64,000 nucleotides of DNA from Sporosarcina ureae DSM 2281 (GTDB lineage Bacteria > Bacillota > Bacilli > Bacillales_A > Planococcaceae), in NCBI RefSeq assembly GCF_000425545.1, contig NZ_AUDQ01000013.1:1-64000 (forward strand), read 5' to 3'. The notes under the pieces were generated by a model, which did not search any database, had not been told where the DNA came from, and saw only the letters and a list, made by a program, of their open reading frames with translations. This document shows positions 53,175-63,352 of the stretch, one piece after another. Each line of letters starts with the position of its first letter. Positions within the stretch are counted from its first letter, which is position 1. The position numbers and the translations under genes are program-made.

Positions 53175-54051
53175 AAAATTACAGGCGTTTGTTGATGATA
53201 TGATTCCTGAAATTGAACGTGAACTGAAAAACCAACTAGCGAAGTCTGATATTCCAGACGTTTTGCACGAATCCATGATGTATTCTGTAGAAGCGGGCGG
53301 CAAACGGATTCGTCCGTTATTGGTTATGGCAGTTTTATTTGATATGAAAAAGGATTCGGCTGATGCGTTAAAAGTCGCGTCTTCTGTTGAATTGATACAT
53401 ACATATTCATTAATCCACGACGATCTACCGTGCATGGATGACGATGATTTTAGAAGAGGGAAACCTACTAATCATAAAGTGTACGGTGAAGATGTGGCGA
53501 CGCTTTCAGGAGATGCAATGCAGGCAATGGCATTCCAAGCGCTCGCAGATCTTCAAGAAACACCACCGGCAGCAGCGATTGAACTCGTCGGATTACTGGC
53601 GAGAGCGTCGGGCGCACAAGGGATGGTCAAAGGCCAGGTCCTCGATATGAAAGGCGAACAGAAATTATTGCCTTTAGCAGAATTGGAAGAAGTTCATATT
53701 CATAAAACGGGCGCGCTACTCTCATACTGTATTGAAGCGGGTGCTGTGCTAGCAGAGGCTACGGATGAACAGCGCGAACAACTTCGCCGATTCTCTCACA
53801 ACATTGGGTTGGCGTTCCAAATCCAAGATGACATTTTGGATGTGACAGCAACTACTGAGCAGCTCGGCAAACCAGCAAATAGTGATACTTCAAGCGAAAA
53901 GTCGACGTATCCTTCATTGCTTGGATTAGACGGGGCTCGAGAGCAATTACAAGCACGTCATGAAGAAGCAATCCATGCGTTACAGTCCATCGGCTTAGGG
54001 GAGTCTATGTTGCAATTGTTAGCAGATTACATTATTGAGCGAAATATGTAA
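53167..54051 (+). CDS. ispA: Farnesyl diphosphate synthase (polyprenyl synthetase)
   Basis: 294-residue trans-prenyltransferase that condenses IPP with DMAPP and GPP. The first Asp-rich motif is LIHDDLPCMDDDDFRRGKPT, the second is QIQDDILDVTATTEQLGKP; basic GGKRIRP binds IPP. ATG 53167 lies within the xseB end, behind AGGTGAG. dxs follows, keeping isoprenoid genes together. A candidate promoter lies between them. Confidence 0.95.
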   Translation: MNEKLQAFVDDMIPEIERELKNQLAKSDIPDVLHESMMYSVEAGGKRIRPLLVMAVLFDMKKDSADALKVASSVELIHTYSLIHDDLPCMDDDDFRRGKPTNHKVYGEDVATLSGDAMQAMAFQALADLQETPPAAAIELVGLLARASGAQGMVKGQVLDMKGEQKLLPLAELEEVHIHKTGALLSYCIEAGAVLAEATDEQREQLRRFSHNIGLAFQIQDDILDVTATTEQLGKPANSDTSSEKSTYPSLLGLDGAREQLQARHEEAIHALQSIGLGESMLQLLADYIIERNM

Positions 54052-54067
54052 TTTGGAACCGTTATAT

Positions 54068-54095
54068 TTGTGTCGCACGTTGTTACTGTTATAAT
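54068..54095 (+). promoter_or_regulatory. Candidate promoter of dxs
   Basis: TTGTGT (54068-54073), a 16-base spacer and TATAAT (54090-54095). Confidence 0.45.
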
Positions 54096-54192
54096 GTAGA
54101 AAACAAACAGCAACTACTTTGTCTAATAAACAAGAAAAAGTGCGACGTACAAATAGAAAGACCTACTTACTTGATGAAGGTGTGTGATCATG

Positions 54193-56091
54193 ATGGATCT
54201 AACAAAGATTACCAATCCATCTTTTATAAAAGAGCTCGATAAAGAACAGTTAGAGTCACTGGCGGCAGATATACGTCATTTTCTAATTGAAAATTTATCG
54301 GTTACTGGCGGGCATATCGGACCGAATCTGGGTGTTGTCGAATTGACGATTGCTTTGCATAAATTCTTCGACAGTCCAACCGATAAATTTTTATGGGATG
54401 TAGGGCATCAGTCATATGTCCATAAAATTCTTACAGGCCGAGCCGGCGAGTTCGATACTCTTAGAAAATATAAAGGATTGAGCGGATTTCCGAAGATGGC
54501 AGAGAGCATACACGATGTATGGGAAACCGGCCATAGTTCAACATCTTTGTCAGCGGCTATGGGAATGGCTGTTGCACGAGATATTAAAAAGGAAAAAAGT
54601 TTTGTCATTCCGATCATTGGCGATGGTGCGTTGACGGGTGGTATGGCACTCGAAGCTTTGAACCATATCGGACACGAAAAGACGAATATTACAGTCATTC
54701 TAAATGACAATGAAATGTCTATTGCCCCGAATGTTGGTGCATTGCACTCGATTCTTGGGAAATTACGGACGGCTGGAAAGTACAATAATGTGAAAGATGA
54801 ACTAGAATTCCTATTACGTAAAATTCCAGCAGTCGGCGGTAGAGTCGCGACGGCTGCAGAACGTGTGAAAGACAGTTTGAAATATTTGGTAGTGAACGGC
54901 GTCTTCTTTGAGGAGCTTGGGTTCACATATTTAGGTCCGATTGACGGCCATGACTTTGTAGAATTGGAGCGTTCGCTGCAATACGCAAAGAAAATGGAAG
55001 GGCCAGTATTACTTCATGTAATTACGAAAAAAGGTAAAGGCTATAGCCCTGCCGAGTTAGATAAAATTGGTACATGGCATGGTACAGGTCCTTATAAGAT
55101 TGAAACTGGAGATTTTGTGAAATCTCCTGTGAAAGGCCCTGCTTGGAGTGCTTTAGTTTCTGAAACGGTACGCAAGCTTGCGAGAAATGACCGACGAATT
55201 GTTGCGATTACGCCTGCTATGCCGGTAGGATCAAAACTCGAATCCTTCGCAGCAGAATTCCCAGATCGTTTCTTTGATGTAGGGATTGCGGAACAACATG
55301 CGACGACTATGGCTGCGGGACTTGCAGCAACTGGAATGAAACCATTCCTTGCGATTTATTCGACATTCTTGCAGCGTGCATACGATCAAATGTTACATGA
55401 CATTACGCGTCAGAAGCTTAATGTCTTTATCGGTATTGACCGCTCGGGACTTGTAGGAGCCGATGGAGAAACGCATCATGGTGTGTTTGACATTGCGTTC
55501 TTGCGTCATTTGCCGAACTTGGTCATTATGATGCCGAAAGATGAGAATGAAGGACAACACATGGTGAAGACAGCTATTGATTATGACGAAGGTCCGATTG
55601 CACTTCGTTTCCCACGTGGAAATGGTTATGGTGTACCAATGGATGAAGAGCTTCATACAATTCCAATCGGCACATGGGAAGTATTGCAAGAAGGTGAAGA
55701 TGCAACCATCTTGACGTTCGGCCCAACGATTCCTATGGCGTTCTCCGCTGCTGAACAATTAAAATCACAAGGCAAAAATGTCGCGATTGTCAACGCGCGT
55801 TTCATTAAGCCGATGGACACGAATTTGTTGGATGAGCTATTTTCTAAAGGGAAACCAATCATTACAATTGAAGAAGCTGTGCTTGCAGGTGGATTCGGCA
55901 GTGGCGTGATGGAATATGCAGAACAAGTAGGTCATACGGGTACGATTTTCGAAAGAATTGGTATTCCAGATGATTACATTGAACACGGTAGTGTCGACAA
56001 ACTACTCGTTGAAATTCATATGACACCGGATCACGTAGCAGAAGTTACCGCAGCGGCTATTCAGCAAGCAGCAGAAAGAGCGAGAGTATGA
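54193..56091 (+). CDS. dxs: 1-deoxy-D-xylulose-5-phosphate synthase
   Basis: 632-residue thiamine-diphosphate enzyme that joins pyruvate and glyceraldehyde 3-phosphate. ThDP motifs: [56 protein letters not shown] and [11 protein letters not shown]; the transketolase pyrimidine half has [18 protein letters not shown] 54193 (MDLTKI) agrees with the Bacillus N-terminus; ATG 54190 and GTG 54184 are adjacent alternatives behind GAAGGTG. It overlaps the methyltransferase by four bases. Confidence 0.97.
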   Translation: MDLTKITNPSFIKELDKEQLESLAADIRHFLIENLSVTGGHIGPNLGVVELTIALHKFFDSPTDKFLWDVGHQSYVHKILTGRAGEFDTLRKYKGLSGFPKMAESIHDVWETGHSSTSLSAAMGMAVARDIKKEKSFVIPIIGDGALTGGMALEALNHIGHEKTNITVILNDNEMSIAPNVGALHSILGKLRTAGKYNNVKDELEFLLRKIPAVGGRVATAAERVKDSLKYLVVNGVFFEELGFTYLGPIDGHDFVELERSLQYAKKMEGPVLLHVITKKGKGYSPAELDKIGTWHGTGPYKIETGDFVKSPVKGPAWSALVSETVRKLARNDRRIVAITPAMPVGSKLESFAAEFPDRFFDVGIAEQHATTMAAGLAATGMKPFLAIYSTFLQRAYDQMLHDITRQKLNVFIGIDRSGLVGADGETHHGVFDIAFLRHLPNLVIMMPKDENEGQHMVKTAIDYDEGPIALRFPRGNGYGVPMDEELHTIPIGTWEVLQEGEDATILTFGPTIPMAFSAAEQLKSQGKNVAIVNARFIKPMDTNLLDELFSKGKPIITIEEAVLAGGFGSGVMEYAEQVGHTGTIFERIGIPDDYIEHGSVDKLLVEIHMTPDHVAEVTAAAIQQAAERARV

Positions 56092-56909
56092 GTACATCTA
56101 TGAAAAAAGAGAGAGTGGATTTGTTGCTAGTCGAGCGCGGATTAACAGAATCCCGTGAACAAGCTAAGCGATCCATCATGGCGGGGCTCGTTTACTCTGA
56201 TACGGCAAGAATAGAAAAAGCAGGGGAAAAAATTGCAGTTGATGCCCCATTGACTGTAAAAGGTCCTGCGATTAAATATGTAAGTCGTGGTGGCTTGAAA
56301 CTGGAAAAGGCGTTACTGTCTTTTCCTATTTCTGTGAAAGAAAAGATCGTTCTTGATATTGGAGCTTCAACAGGCGGCTTTACGGATTGCGCACTGCAAA
56401 ATGGTGCGAAACATTGTTACGCACTGGATGTAGGCTATAATCAACTCGCTTGGAAAATCCGTCAGCACGAACAAGTGACAGTGATGGAGCGACAAAATTT
56501 TCGTCATGCGACCGTTGATTTATTTACGGAAGGATTACCCGAAGTCGCTACAATTGACGTCTCATTCATTTCGTTATCGTTGATTTTACCGGCACTAAAG
56601 AACATCATCGTACCAGGTGGGCAAGTGGTGGCGCTAGTGAAGCCTCAATTTGAAGCAGGTAAAGATAAAGTAGGTAAAAAAGGTATTGTCCGTGATCCAG
56701 CGATACATCTTGAAGTGTTGGAAAAAATCGCTGCGATGGCAGTGGCGGAAGGGTTTTCCGTTAAAGGTGCTACGTATTCGCCAGTTACAGGTGGAGAAGG
56801 CAATATTGAGTTCTTGTATTATTTAGTAGCCGAGGACGAAGCGGTGGCTGATTTTACAACGGAAGATTTCAAGCAATTAGTGAAACAGGCACATAATGAT
56901 TTAACATAA
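56088..56909 (+). CDS. yqxC: TlyA-family rRNA 2'-O-methyltransferase, YqxC-like
   Basis: 273 residues: an N-terminal S4 RNA-binding domain ([20 protein letters not shown]), then an FtsJ-type SAM fold ([57 protein letters not shown]). Relatives methylate ribosomal RNA riboses; some have hemolysin-like labels. ATGA overlap with dxs. It ends at a hairpin terminator. Confidence 0.9.
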   Translation: MSTSMKKERVDLLLVERGLTESREQAKRSIMAGLVYSDTARIEKAGEKIAVDAPLTVKGPAIKYVSRGGLKLEKALLSFPISVKEKIVLDIGASTGGFTDCALQNGAKHCYALDVGYNQLAWKIRQHEQVTVMERQNFRHATVDLFTEGLPEVATIDVSFISLSLILPALKNIIVPGGQVVALVKPQFEAGKDKVGKKGIVRDPAIHLEVLEKIAAMAVAEGFSVKGATYSPVTGGEGNIEFLYYLVAEDEAVADFTTEDFKQLVKQAHNDLT

Positions 56910-56933
56910 CGCGCAATGAGTTGCGCGTTTTTT
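56908..56933 (+). terminator. dxs-yqxC terminator
   Basis: AACGCGCAA pairs with TTGCGCGTT around TGAG, with TTTTTT at the end. Confidence 0.85.
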
Positions 56934-56986
56934 AGATGATTAGTATAATTTTGTTTAGGGACTCAACAGAATCGGAGTGAATAAAT

Positions 56987-57436
56987 TTGAATAAAGGACA
57001 ACGCCATCTACGTATTCGAGAAATTATTACGAACCATGAAATAGAAACACAGGATCAGTTGGTCGAGAGTCTGAAAGCTGCCGGTGCGGATGTCACGCAG
57101 GCAACGGTTTCGCGTGATATTAAAGAAATGCACTTGATCAAAGTACCTTCACCTTCAGGCAATTATAAATACAGTCTACCTCCTATCCATCGCTATAATA
57201 CGGAAGAGAAATTGAAGCGTATGTTGGAAGATGCGTTTGTGGGCATTGACAGTGCCAGTCATTTTATTATGTTGAAAACGCTTCCCGGTAATGCGCAGGC
57301 AGTTGGATCACTTGTGGACAACTTAGACTGGGATGAAATGCTCGGAACGATTTGTGGCGACGATACATGTTTGATCATTTGTCGTGAAGAATCTCAGACA
57401 GAATATGTAAAAGATAAAATATTATCCATGTTATAA
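56987..57436 (+). CDS. argR: Arginine repressor AhrC/ArgR
   Basis: 149 residues. The N-terminal winged helix reads [20 protein letters not shown] and [16 protein letters not shown]; the C-terminal arginine-binding hexamer domain has [20 protein letters not shown] and [15 protein letters not shown]. It controls arginine genes in response to arginine. Start TTG 56987 follows CGGAGTG. recN follows at 18 bases, the order seen in B. subtilis. Confidence 0.95.
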   Translation: MNKGQRHLRIREIITNHEIETQDQLVESLKAAGADVTQATVSRDIKEMHLIKVPSPSGNYKYSLPPIHRYNTEEKLKRMLEDAFVGIDSASHFIMLKTLPGNAQAVGSLVDNLDWDEMLGTICGDDTCLIICREESQTEYVKDKILSML

Positions 57437-57453
57437 GCGAGGTGAGGATTTCT

Positions 57454-59154
57454 TTGTTAAGCGAACTTTCGATTAAAAACTTTGCTATTATTGAACAACT
57501 TGAAATCGCATTTGACGACGGTCTAACGGTGCTGACTGGTGAAACGGGTGCTGGAAAGTCAATTATTATTGATGCTGTCCAGCTCCTCGCTGGCGGCCGT
57601 GGTTCACAGGAATTCATTCGCCATGGTGCGAAGAAAGCTGAGCTTCAAGGACTTTTCACAATCGACAAAAATATTGATAGTGTAACGCAGAAGTTGACGG
57701 AATTTGGTATTGATACGGAAGAAGGCATTGTGATTTTACGCAGGGATATAAGTGCCAGCGGGAAATCTGTTTGCCGTGTCAATGGTAAACTCGTAACAAT
57801 TGCTATATTGCGTGAGATTGGCGCCTTGCTAATCGATATCCATGGTCAGCACGAAAATCAGGAGTTAATGAACGAAAAGCGTCATATTCATTTGCTAGAT
57901 TTCTTTATAGGTGAGCCGATTGAACGTGCGATGTCGACGTATACCGAGTTATATGATAAATTTAAAAAACTCCAGCAACTCATTGCAGCTAAAACACAAG
58001 ATGAACAGCAAATCGCGCAGAAAATTGATTTATACAAATTCCAATTGGAAGAAATCGATGCAGCGAATTTGAAGGTCGGTGAAGAAGAAGAATTGGAGTC
58101 TGAACTTGTAAAGCTTCAACATTTTAATCGGTTATTTGATCGCTTGAATACTTCATATGAAGCATTGTCTCTAGAGTCGCATGGACTCGATTGGGTTGGC
58201 AATTCGATGAGCGATCTCGAAGAAGCGGCTTCGATTGATGAAGAGCTGAAAACGATGTCTGAAACGGTGAATTCTTCCTTTTATGCGCTTCAAGATGTTT
58301 CGCATGATTTAAAAAGGATGATCGATGGGATGGAATTCCAGCCAGATCGATTGGAGTTTGTCGAAGATCGGTTAGCGTTATTTTTGACATTGAAACGAAA
58401 ATACGGAAAATCGCTTGAAGATATTTTAATTTATCGCGATAAAATTGCTGATGCACTCGATCAACTTGTCAATCGTGACGAAAGATTGCATCAAAACCAA
58501 GAATTATTGGCACAATACGTAGAAGATCTTGAAATAGAAGCGAATGAATTATCGATTATCCGTAAAAAAGCGGCACTGTCTCTCGAAAAAGGGATTGAAG
58601 AGCAGTTAAAGCAGTTATATATGGAAAAGGCTACATTCAAAGTACAAATTCACCAAAAACAACCTCGACAATTTGATGCCAATGGATTTGATGAAGTCGT
58701 ATTTATGATTTCCACAAACTTGGGTGAACCGCTTAAGCCGTTGGTACGAGTGGCGTCTGGTGGCGAATTATCTCGAATGATGCTGGCGTTAAAAACGATT
58801 TTCTCTCAACATCAAGGTGTTACATCGATTATTTTCGATGAAGTGGATACCGGAGTCAGTGGACGCGTAGCACAGTCCATAGCGGAAAAGATTTCCATGA
58901 TCTCCAGTCATTCGCAAGTGTTATGTATTTCGCATTTACCGCAAGTGGCTGCAATGGCAGATCATCATTATCTTATCAAAAAAGAAGTGCATGATGGACG
59001 AACGACTACGGCGATTCATGATGTTATGAAAACAGAACGTACAGAAGAATTATCTCGCATGCTTTCCGGTGCAGAAATTACTACGTTGACGCTTCAGCAT
59101 GCTGAAGAACTTTTGCTTCTAGCTGATCAACGTAAGCAGGAATTCCGTAAATAA
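57454..59154 (+). CDS. recN: DNA repair protein RecN
   Basis: 566-residue SMC-like ATPase in double-strand break repair. Walker A GETGAGKSIIIDAV lies near residue 30, two coiled-coil arms form the middle (residues 150-370), and the C-terminus has the signature VRVASGGELSRMMLALK, Walker B ITSIIFDEVDTGVSGRVA and SHLPQVAAMADHHYLI. TTG 57454 matches the family N-terminus (LSELSIKNFAIIE) behind GAGGTGAGG; a GTG at 57442 overlaps that site. Confidence 0.96.
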   Translation: MLSELSIKNFAIIEQLEIAFDDGLTVLTGETGAGKSIIIDAVQLLAGGRGSQEFIRHGAKKAELQGLFTIDKNIDSVTQKLTEFGIDTEEGIVILRRDISASGKSVCRVNGKLVTIAILREIGALLIDIHGQHENQELMNEKRHIHLLDFFIGEPIERAMSTYTELYDKFKKLQQLIAAKTQDEQQIAQKIDLYKFQLEEIDAANLKVGEEEELESELVKLQHFNRLFDRLNTSYEALSLESHGLDWVGNSMSDLEEAASIDEELKTMSETVNSSFYALQDVSHDLKRMIDGMEFQPDRLEFVEDRLALFLTLKRKYGKSLEDILIYRDKIADALDQLVNRDERLHQNQELLAQYVEDLEIEANELSIIRKKAALSLEKGIEEQLKQLYMEKATFKVQIHQKQPRQFDANGFDEVVFMISTNLGEPLKPLVRVASGGELSRMMLALKTIFSQHQGVTSIIFDEVDTGVSGRVAQSIAEKISMISSHSQVLCISHLPQVAAMADHHYLIKKEVHDGRTTTAIHDVMKTERTEELSRMLSGAEITTLTLQHAEELLLLADQRKQEFRK

Positions 59155-59216
59155 AGTATGAATTCACAACGTTTTCCATGGGAATTGGCACTGTTTATTT
59201 TACCCTTTCATACTTT

Positions 59217-59258
59217 CTCCTCGAAAGGACATACCAAAGGTATCTTTCGTTGAGGAGG
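59217..59258 (+). promoter_or_regulatory. Hairpin covering the spoIVB ribosome site
   Basis: CTCCTCGAAAG and ATACC pair with GGTAT, CTTTCG and GAGGAG, with small bulges; the 3' arm contains the GAGGAGG ribosome site (59252-59258). The leader could hold spoIVB translation low until opened. Confidence 0.45.
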
Positions 59259-59264
59259 TGAAAC

Positions 59265-60218
59265 ATGGGATGGAATAAATCTTTCAAAACGCTTTTAGCG
59301 CTTGTCCTGATGCTCTGCCTTGTGCCTGGAATTTCATTAGCTAAAGAAGATACACTCATTCCGATGGGTGACTCCATCGGTATTCAAATGGATTTAAGTG
59401 GTATTTATGTGACGACTGACGTCAAGGTGGATCAACAGGAATGGCTAAAAAAAGGGGATATAATTCGCCAGTTGAACGGTACGGAAACAAAGCAACTTGT
59501 TCATTTCGAACGTGCCTTGCAAAAAGACAGCGCTACGATGATGCTCGACATTTTGCGTAATGGGAAGCACGAAACCATTCAAGCAGATGGGTCGCTCATT
59601 AAGCGCGTCACGCCCTTCCTAAAGGATCGAACGGAAGGTACTGGGACATTGACATATGTCGACCCAGAAAGCGGCACGTATGGTGCACTAGGGCACCAGA
59701 TCATTGATAGTACGTTGCAGTCTGCTCCGTCTTTTGAAAAAGGAGCTATTTATTTATCTGAAATCAGCCAAATCAAGAAGAGCTCTCCAGGAATTCCAGG
59801 CTATAAAATTTCCTCCATTATTGATCAGAATAAATTTCTTGGGAATATTCAAATCAATAATGTGTATGGAATATTTGGTCATTGGAAAAATTCCTATAAT
59901 AAAGTGTTGGCTGAACCTCTTGAAATTATGCAACCGTTTGAATTGACGATCGGACCTGCAGAAATTTACACCACGGTAGAAGGTTCTACTGTAGAGAAAT
60001 TCACCATCCAAATTACGAAGATAGAAGAAGAACAATTCCACATCCTATTAACTGACCAGAAACTGTTGAGTAAGACGGGCGGGATCTTACAAGGCATGAG
60101 CGGGAGTCCTGTGATCCAAAACGGGAAGTTTGTCGGTGCTATTACGCACATGTTCGTGGACGAGCCCGAAAAAGGGGCCGCGCTTTTCGTGGAAACGATG
60201 AGAACGAATGAGAAATGA
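59265..60218 (+). CDS. spoIVB: SpoIVB serine peptidase, shortened
   Basis: 317 residues against about 426 in B. subtilis. Signal peptide (LLALVLMLCLVPGISLA), a PDZ-like domain (KKGDIIRQLNGTETKQLVHF) and the SpoIVB peptidase domain. The catalytic serine S279 is in QGMSGSPVIQNGKFVGAITH, with a conserved histidine in GALGHQI. SpoIVB is secreted from the forespore and triggers pro-sigma-K processing. The missing length is mostly N-terminal, between signal and PDZ. The gene precedes spo0A as in most spore formers. Confidence 0.9.
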   Translation: MGWNKSFKTLLALVLMLCLVPGISLAKEDTLIPMGDSIGIQMDLSGIYVTTDVKVDQQEWLKKGDIIRQLNGTETKQLVHFERALQKDSATMMLDILRNGKHETIQADGSLIKRVTPFLKDRTEGTGTLTYVDPESGTYGALGHQIIDSTLQSAPSFEKGAIYLSEISQIKKSSPGIPGYKISSIIDQNKFLGNIQINNVYGIFGHWKNSYNKVLAEPLEIMQPFELTIGPAEIYTTVEGSTVEKFTIQITKIEEEQFHILLTDQKLLSKTGGILQGMSGSPVIQNGKFVGAITHMFVDEPEKGAALFVETMRTNEK

Positions 60219-60444
60219 AAAAGCAACCTGTGCGAAAGCACAGGCTGCTTTTTTTTAGTATAGGTGTTCGATACAAAGAAAAGGGAAAAAAGTCGAAATA
60301 GGTAGAAAGCATCGTTCGGAAGTATCATTTTACATAAAAAAATAAGTAAATGTAGAATTTGGCAAATAGATGACTTACGATAATAGGAGAGAAACAGCGG
60401 GAAAAAGAAGTGGATCTTCGATTTTATATCAGGGGGAATGGGTT

Positions 60445-61239
60445 ATGGAAAATGTGAAGGTAGCAATTGCTGACGATAATAAAGAACTTGTGAAAACGAT
60501 GACGTCTTATTTTGAAAAGCACGACGAAATAGAAGTAATTTGGACAGCGAATAATGGGCAAGTATGCTTGACGATGCTAGAAGAAGAGCGTCCGGATATT
60601 TTATTGTTGGATATTATTATGCCGCATCTTGACGGGATTGGAGTATTAGAGACGCTGAATGAAACGAATAAAATGGGGGATATGCAAATCATGATGCTAA
60701 CAGCTTTCGGACAGGAAAATGTTATGTCACAAGCCGCAAATCTTGGTGCTTCATACTTCATGCTAAAGCCATTTGAATTCGACCGCTTGATCGGACAAAT
60801 TTTTAAAGCTGCAGGAAAACCAAAAAATTCAACACCTTCGTTTGTCGTACAGGAGTCCACGCAGCAGACAGGTGTCGTTACTCAGAAAGTACTCGATACA
60901 GCGATTACGTCAATGATCAAAGAAATCGGCGTGCCTGCTCATATTAAAGGCTATGCGTTTTTACGTGAAGGAATTCAGATGGTCTATAGTGATGTGGAGT
61001 TGCTCGGTTCGGTCACGAAGATTCTGTACCCGGATATTGCAAAGAAGTATAATACGACACCATCCCGTGTGGAACGTGCAATTCGCCATGCGATTGAAGT
61101 GGCGTGGAACCGTGGAAATTATGATTTAATTTCAAAGACGTTTGGATATACAGTGCATCATTTGAAGAGTAAGCCGACGAATAGTGAATTTATTGCGATG
61201 ATTGCGGATAAAATCCGTTTGGAGCATATGGTGAGCTGA
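60445..61239 (+). CDS. spo0A: Sporulation master regulator Spo0A
   Basis: 264 residues. The receiver domain has D10-D11, phosphorylation site D56 ([14 protein letters not shown]), T87-like MLTAFGQ and K109-like YFMLKPFEF. The C-terminal DNA-binding domain has [40 protein letters not shown] and [15 protein letters not shown]. Phosphorylated Spo0A starts sporulation by binding 0A boxes. ATG 60445 behind AGGGGGA is chosen; a longer frame to 60370 has no support. No lesion is visible, so the regulator looks functional. Confidence 0.97.
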   Translation: MENVKVAIADDNKELVKTMTSYFEKHDEIEVIWTANNGQVCLTMLEEERPDILLLDIIMPHLDGIGVLETLNETNKMGDMQIMMLTAFGQENVMSQAANLGASYFMLKPFEFDRLIGQIFKAAGKPKNSTPSFVVQESTQQTGVVTQKVLDTAITSMIKEIGVPAHIKGYAFLREGIQMVYSDVELLGSVTKILYPDIAKKYNTTPSRVERAIRHAIEVAWNRGNYDLISKTFGYTVHHLKSKPTNSEFIAMIADKIRLEHMVS

Positions 61240-61271
61240 TCGAAATAATAAATGGATAGAGAGTGTATGAC

Positions 61272-61305
61272 AAACCAACTAATCGGGTGTATTAGTTGGT
61301 TTTCG
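61272..61305 (+). terminator. spo0A terminator
   Basis: AAACCAACTAAT pairs with ATTAGTTGGTTTT around CGGGTGT. Confidence 0.85.
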
Positions 61306-61437
61306 TTTGTACATAGGGAAGGATGACATTGGTTACGCTGGGGACTGACAGTCTAGGTCAACGCGTTCTGGCGAGGCCGCGCTATGTTTCATTTATCGGT
61401 TGAAAAGGCGAATAACTAGCGATTGCAAATTTGGTTG

Positions 61438-61566
61438 CGCTCATTCATTCGTGTAAGCGCTCATATTTTCTCTGCAACCGCCCATACCTTGCCATAAGCG
61501 CTCATATCTCACCCTAATCCGCTCTATACTCCGCTCTAAGCGCTCATACAGTTTATTTAACCGCTC
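61438..61566 (-). repeat. Second tandem array of GAGCG-type units, inverted
   Basis: Read on the minus strand, GAGCG or GGGCG units start at 61566, 61545, 61524, 61503, 61483 and 61462, with a final GAGCG at 61442. Spacing is 20-21 bases. The last full unit GAGCGCTTACACGAATGAAT differs at one base from the last unit of the array at 49.8 kb, and both are followed by GAGCG(A/C)AACC. The remaining sequence of this 559-base gap (61240-61798) holds no gene I can support. Confidence 0.85.
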
Positions 61567-61798
61567 AATACATACTAATTTCTCACTTGATTTTGAACTT
61601 AAATACGCTCGCACAACAATTCAAGACGAAGTTTATGCAGTAGACGAGAGATAGGAATAAAGTCAGTATTTACTTCGATGCTTAAGAACATCGGAGAACG
61701 CTGTGAGTAAATGCTTATTTATGCAGTGTAATTACATAATAGCTATCTCAAGTGCGTTGTAGTCTTCTATACTAGTAATGACCGAGGGAGGGATTTCG

Positions 61799-63352
61799 TT
61801 GTTAATTGAAAATGAATATTTTGAACTTCTAGAAGAAAATAACAAAATTATTATGAACACTAAAAAAGTAGGATATCCGCTCAAGTCATTTGACACACTG
61901 GCTTCTGATATACCTAGATTAAAACTGAATTCATTCAAGGAGTTAATGAAAGCTCTTCAGACGGAAGGCCAGCATCCTATCGGTTCGTACTCCGCTCCTT
62001 GTGAAGTATATATATCACCTAGTAAAATGAAGGTAGAATTGTATATTCATGCAACAAATGAAGAGTTTCTTGCAAATAAAGAGCAGTTCCTGAAACAGGC
62101 GGAAGCAATACTCGACCAAAGAGAAGTACACTATGATAAAGAAAAACTGTTTAGCATACCATATCTACCAAGTAATCCAATCATCATTTCGGTAGGCAAA
62201 GAGCCTGTCAAAGGAGAAAATGCACGGGTTGAGTATATTGCGATGCCGGATCGTAAACCTAGTCTTCGGGATGATGGTTCTGTCGATCACTATGAATTGA
62301 ATTTCGTGACACCGATTGTGAAAGGTGATTGGTTAGGTGAGAAGACGCCTGCTAAAGAAGGATTAGAAGGCTATAACGTCTTTGGTGAACCGATAGCAGC
62401 TAAAAAAGGCGAGGATAGTAAATTAGTGTATGATCGAAAATCTGTTGGGGAGTTTGAGGAAGAGGGCAAAACGGTCTTACGTGCTTTGCATGGCGGTGCA
62501 CTTGAGGAACTGAACGGAGCAATTAGTGTTGGAAAGCAATTGATCATTCCGGACGACGTCGGCACGAAAACCGGATCCATTACATTTGATGGATTAGTGC
62601 GTGTAATGGGAACGGTTTTGGCGGGCTTCTCAGTCAATGCGACAGGGGATATTTCCATCGAAGGAAAAGAAGGTGTGACAAACGCCAAGGAAATCTATTC
62701 CGAAGAAGGCGATGTCTATATTAAAGGTGGCGTGTTTGGTGGAGGAGAAACTATTATCAAGGCGAAAAAGAATGTATTTGTAAAACATGCGAATAATTGC
62801 AAAATCTATGGGGAACGAGTGAACATCGGCCTCTATTCACTTGGATCTGAATTATACGGCGATCATATTTGTATTGATCAACATAAAGGTCGGATCATCG
62901 GTGGTGTTGCAGAAGCAATGTTTTCCATCGTATGTGCAACGGCCGGCAATAATCATGAACGTCTGACGAAACTGATCGTCAAAGGAGTCAATAAAGAAAT
63001 GGAGCTCGAAGAAATTCAGCAACTTGCAGAAAAGCTCAAAGCGGAGCACGCGGAGCTGAAGAAAGTTGAGTTGACATTTGATGAAATGGCGAGTATGAAA
63101 GCGAGTCTTCCTGCAGGCCAGTTGGATAGGCTAGAAAAGACATTGCAAGTAAAACAGCAAGAAATTGTATCGCTAGATCAGACGATTAAAAATAAGTTGC
63201 AACTTGTGCAAGTAGCTAGCACGCCTAAAATTGAAATCACACGTGAAGCACACCCCGGTGTCCAGATCGTAATAGGTAATAAAACTAGCATGTTGAGTCG
63301 TGCAACGAAAGGCGTTTTCGAAATAACAAGCGAAGGAGTATTAAATGTCTGA
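61799..63352 (+). CDS. FapA/DUF342-family protein
   Basis: 517 residues, no signal peptide. The central DUF342 polymer-like beta-helix reads ITFDGLVRVMGTVLAGFSVN, ATGDISIEGKEGVTNAKEIY and GDVYIKGGVFGGGETIIKAK; a C-terminal coiled coil (residues 400-470) follows. Such proteins are widespread, some linked to polar or flagellar localisation, but the role is unknown. TTG 61799 is chosen because GAGGGAGGG lies directly upstream. It overlaps the next gene by eight bases. In this position, after spo0A, B. subtilis has other genes. Confidence 0.8.
   Translation: MLIENEYFELLEENNKIIMNTKKVGYPLKSFDTLASDIPRLKLNSFKELMKALQTEGQHPIGSYSAPCEVYISPSKMKVELYIHATNEEFLANKEQFLKQAEAILDQREVHYDKEKLFSIPYLPSNPIIISVGKEPVKGENARVEYIAMPDRKPSLRDDGSVDHYELNFVTPIVKGDWLGEKTPAKEGLEGYNVFGEPIAAKKGEDSKLVYDRKSVGEFEEEGKTVLRALHGGALEELNGAISVGKQLIIPDDVGTKTGSITFDGLVRVMGTVLAGFSVNATGDISIEGKEGVTNAKEIYSEEGDVYIKGGVFGGGETIIKAKKNVFVKHANNCKIYGERVNIGLYSLGSELYGDHICIDQHKGRIIGGVAEAMFSIVCATAGNNHERLTKLIVKGVNKEMELEEIQQLAEKLKAEHAELKKVELTFDEMASMKASLPAGQLDRLEKTLQVKQQEIVSLDQTIKNKLQLVQVASTPKIEITREAHPGVQIVIGNKTSMLSRATKGVFEITSEGVLNV

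Noticed and set aside
54408..54926. 172-codon minus-strand frame inside dxs
   Set aside because: Antisense to a conserved enzyme; Ser/Thr/Pro-rich translation typical of shadows.
60285..60444. 0A boxes and sigma-H promoter before spo0A
   Set aside because: AGTCGAAA at about 60292 and GAATTT at about 60355 are only partial matches with wrong spacing, so I did not call them.
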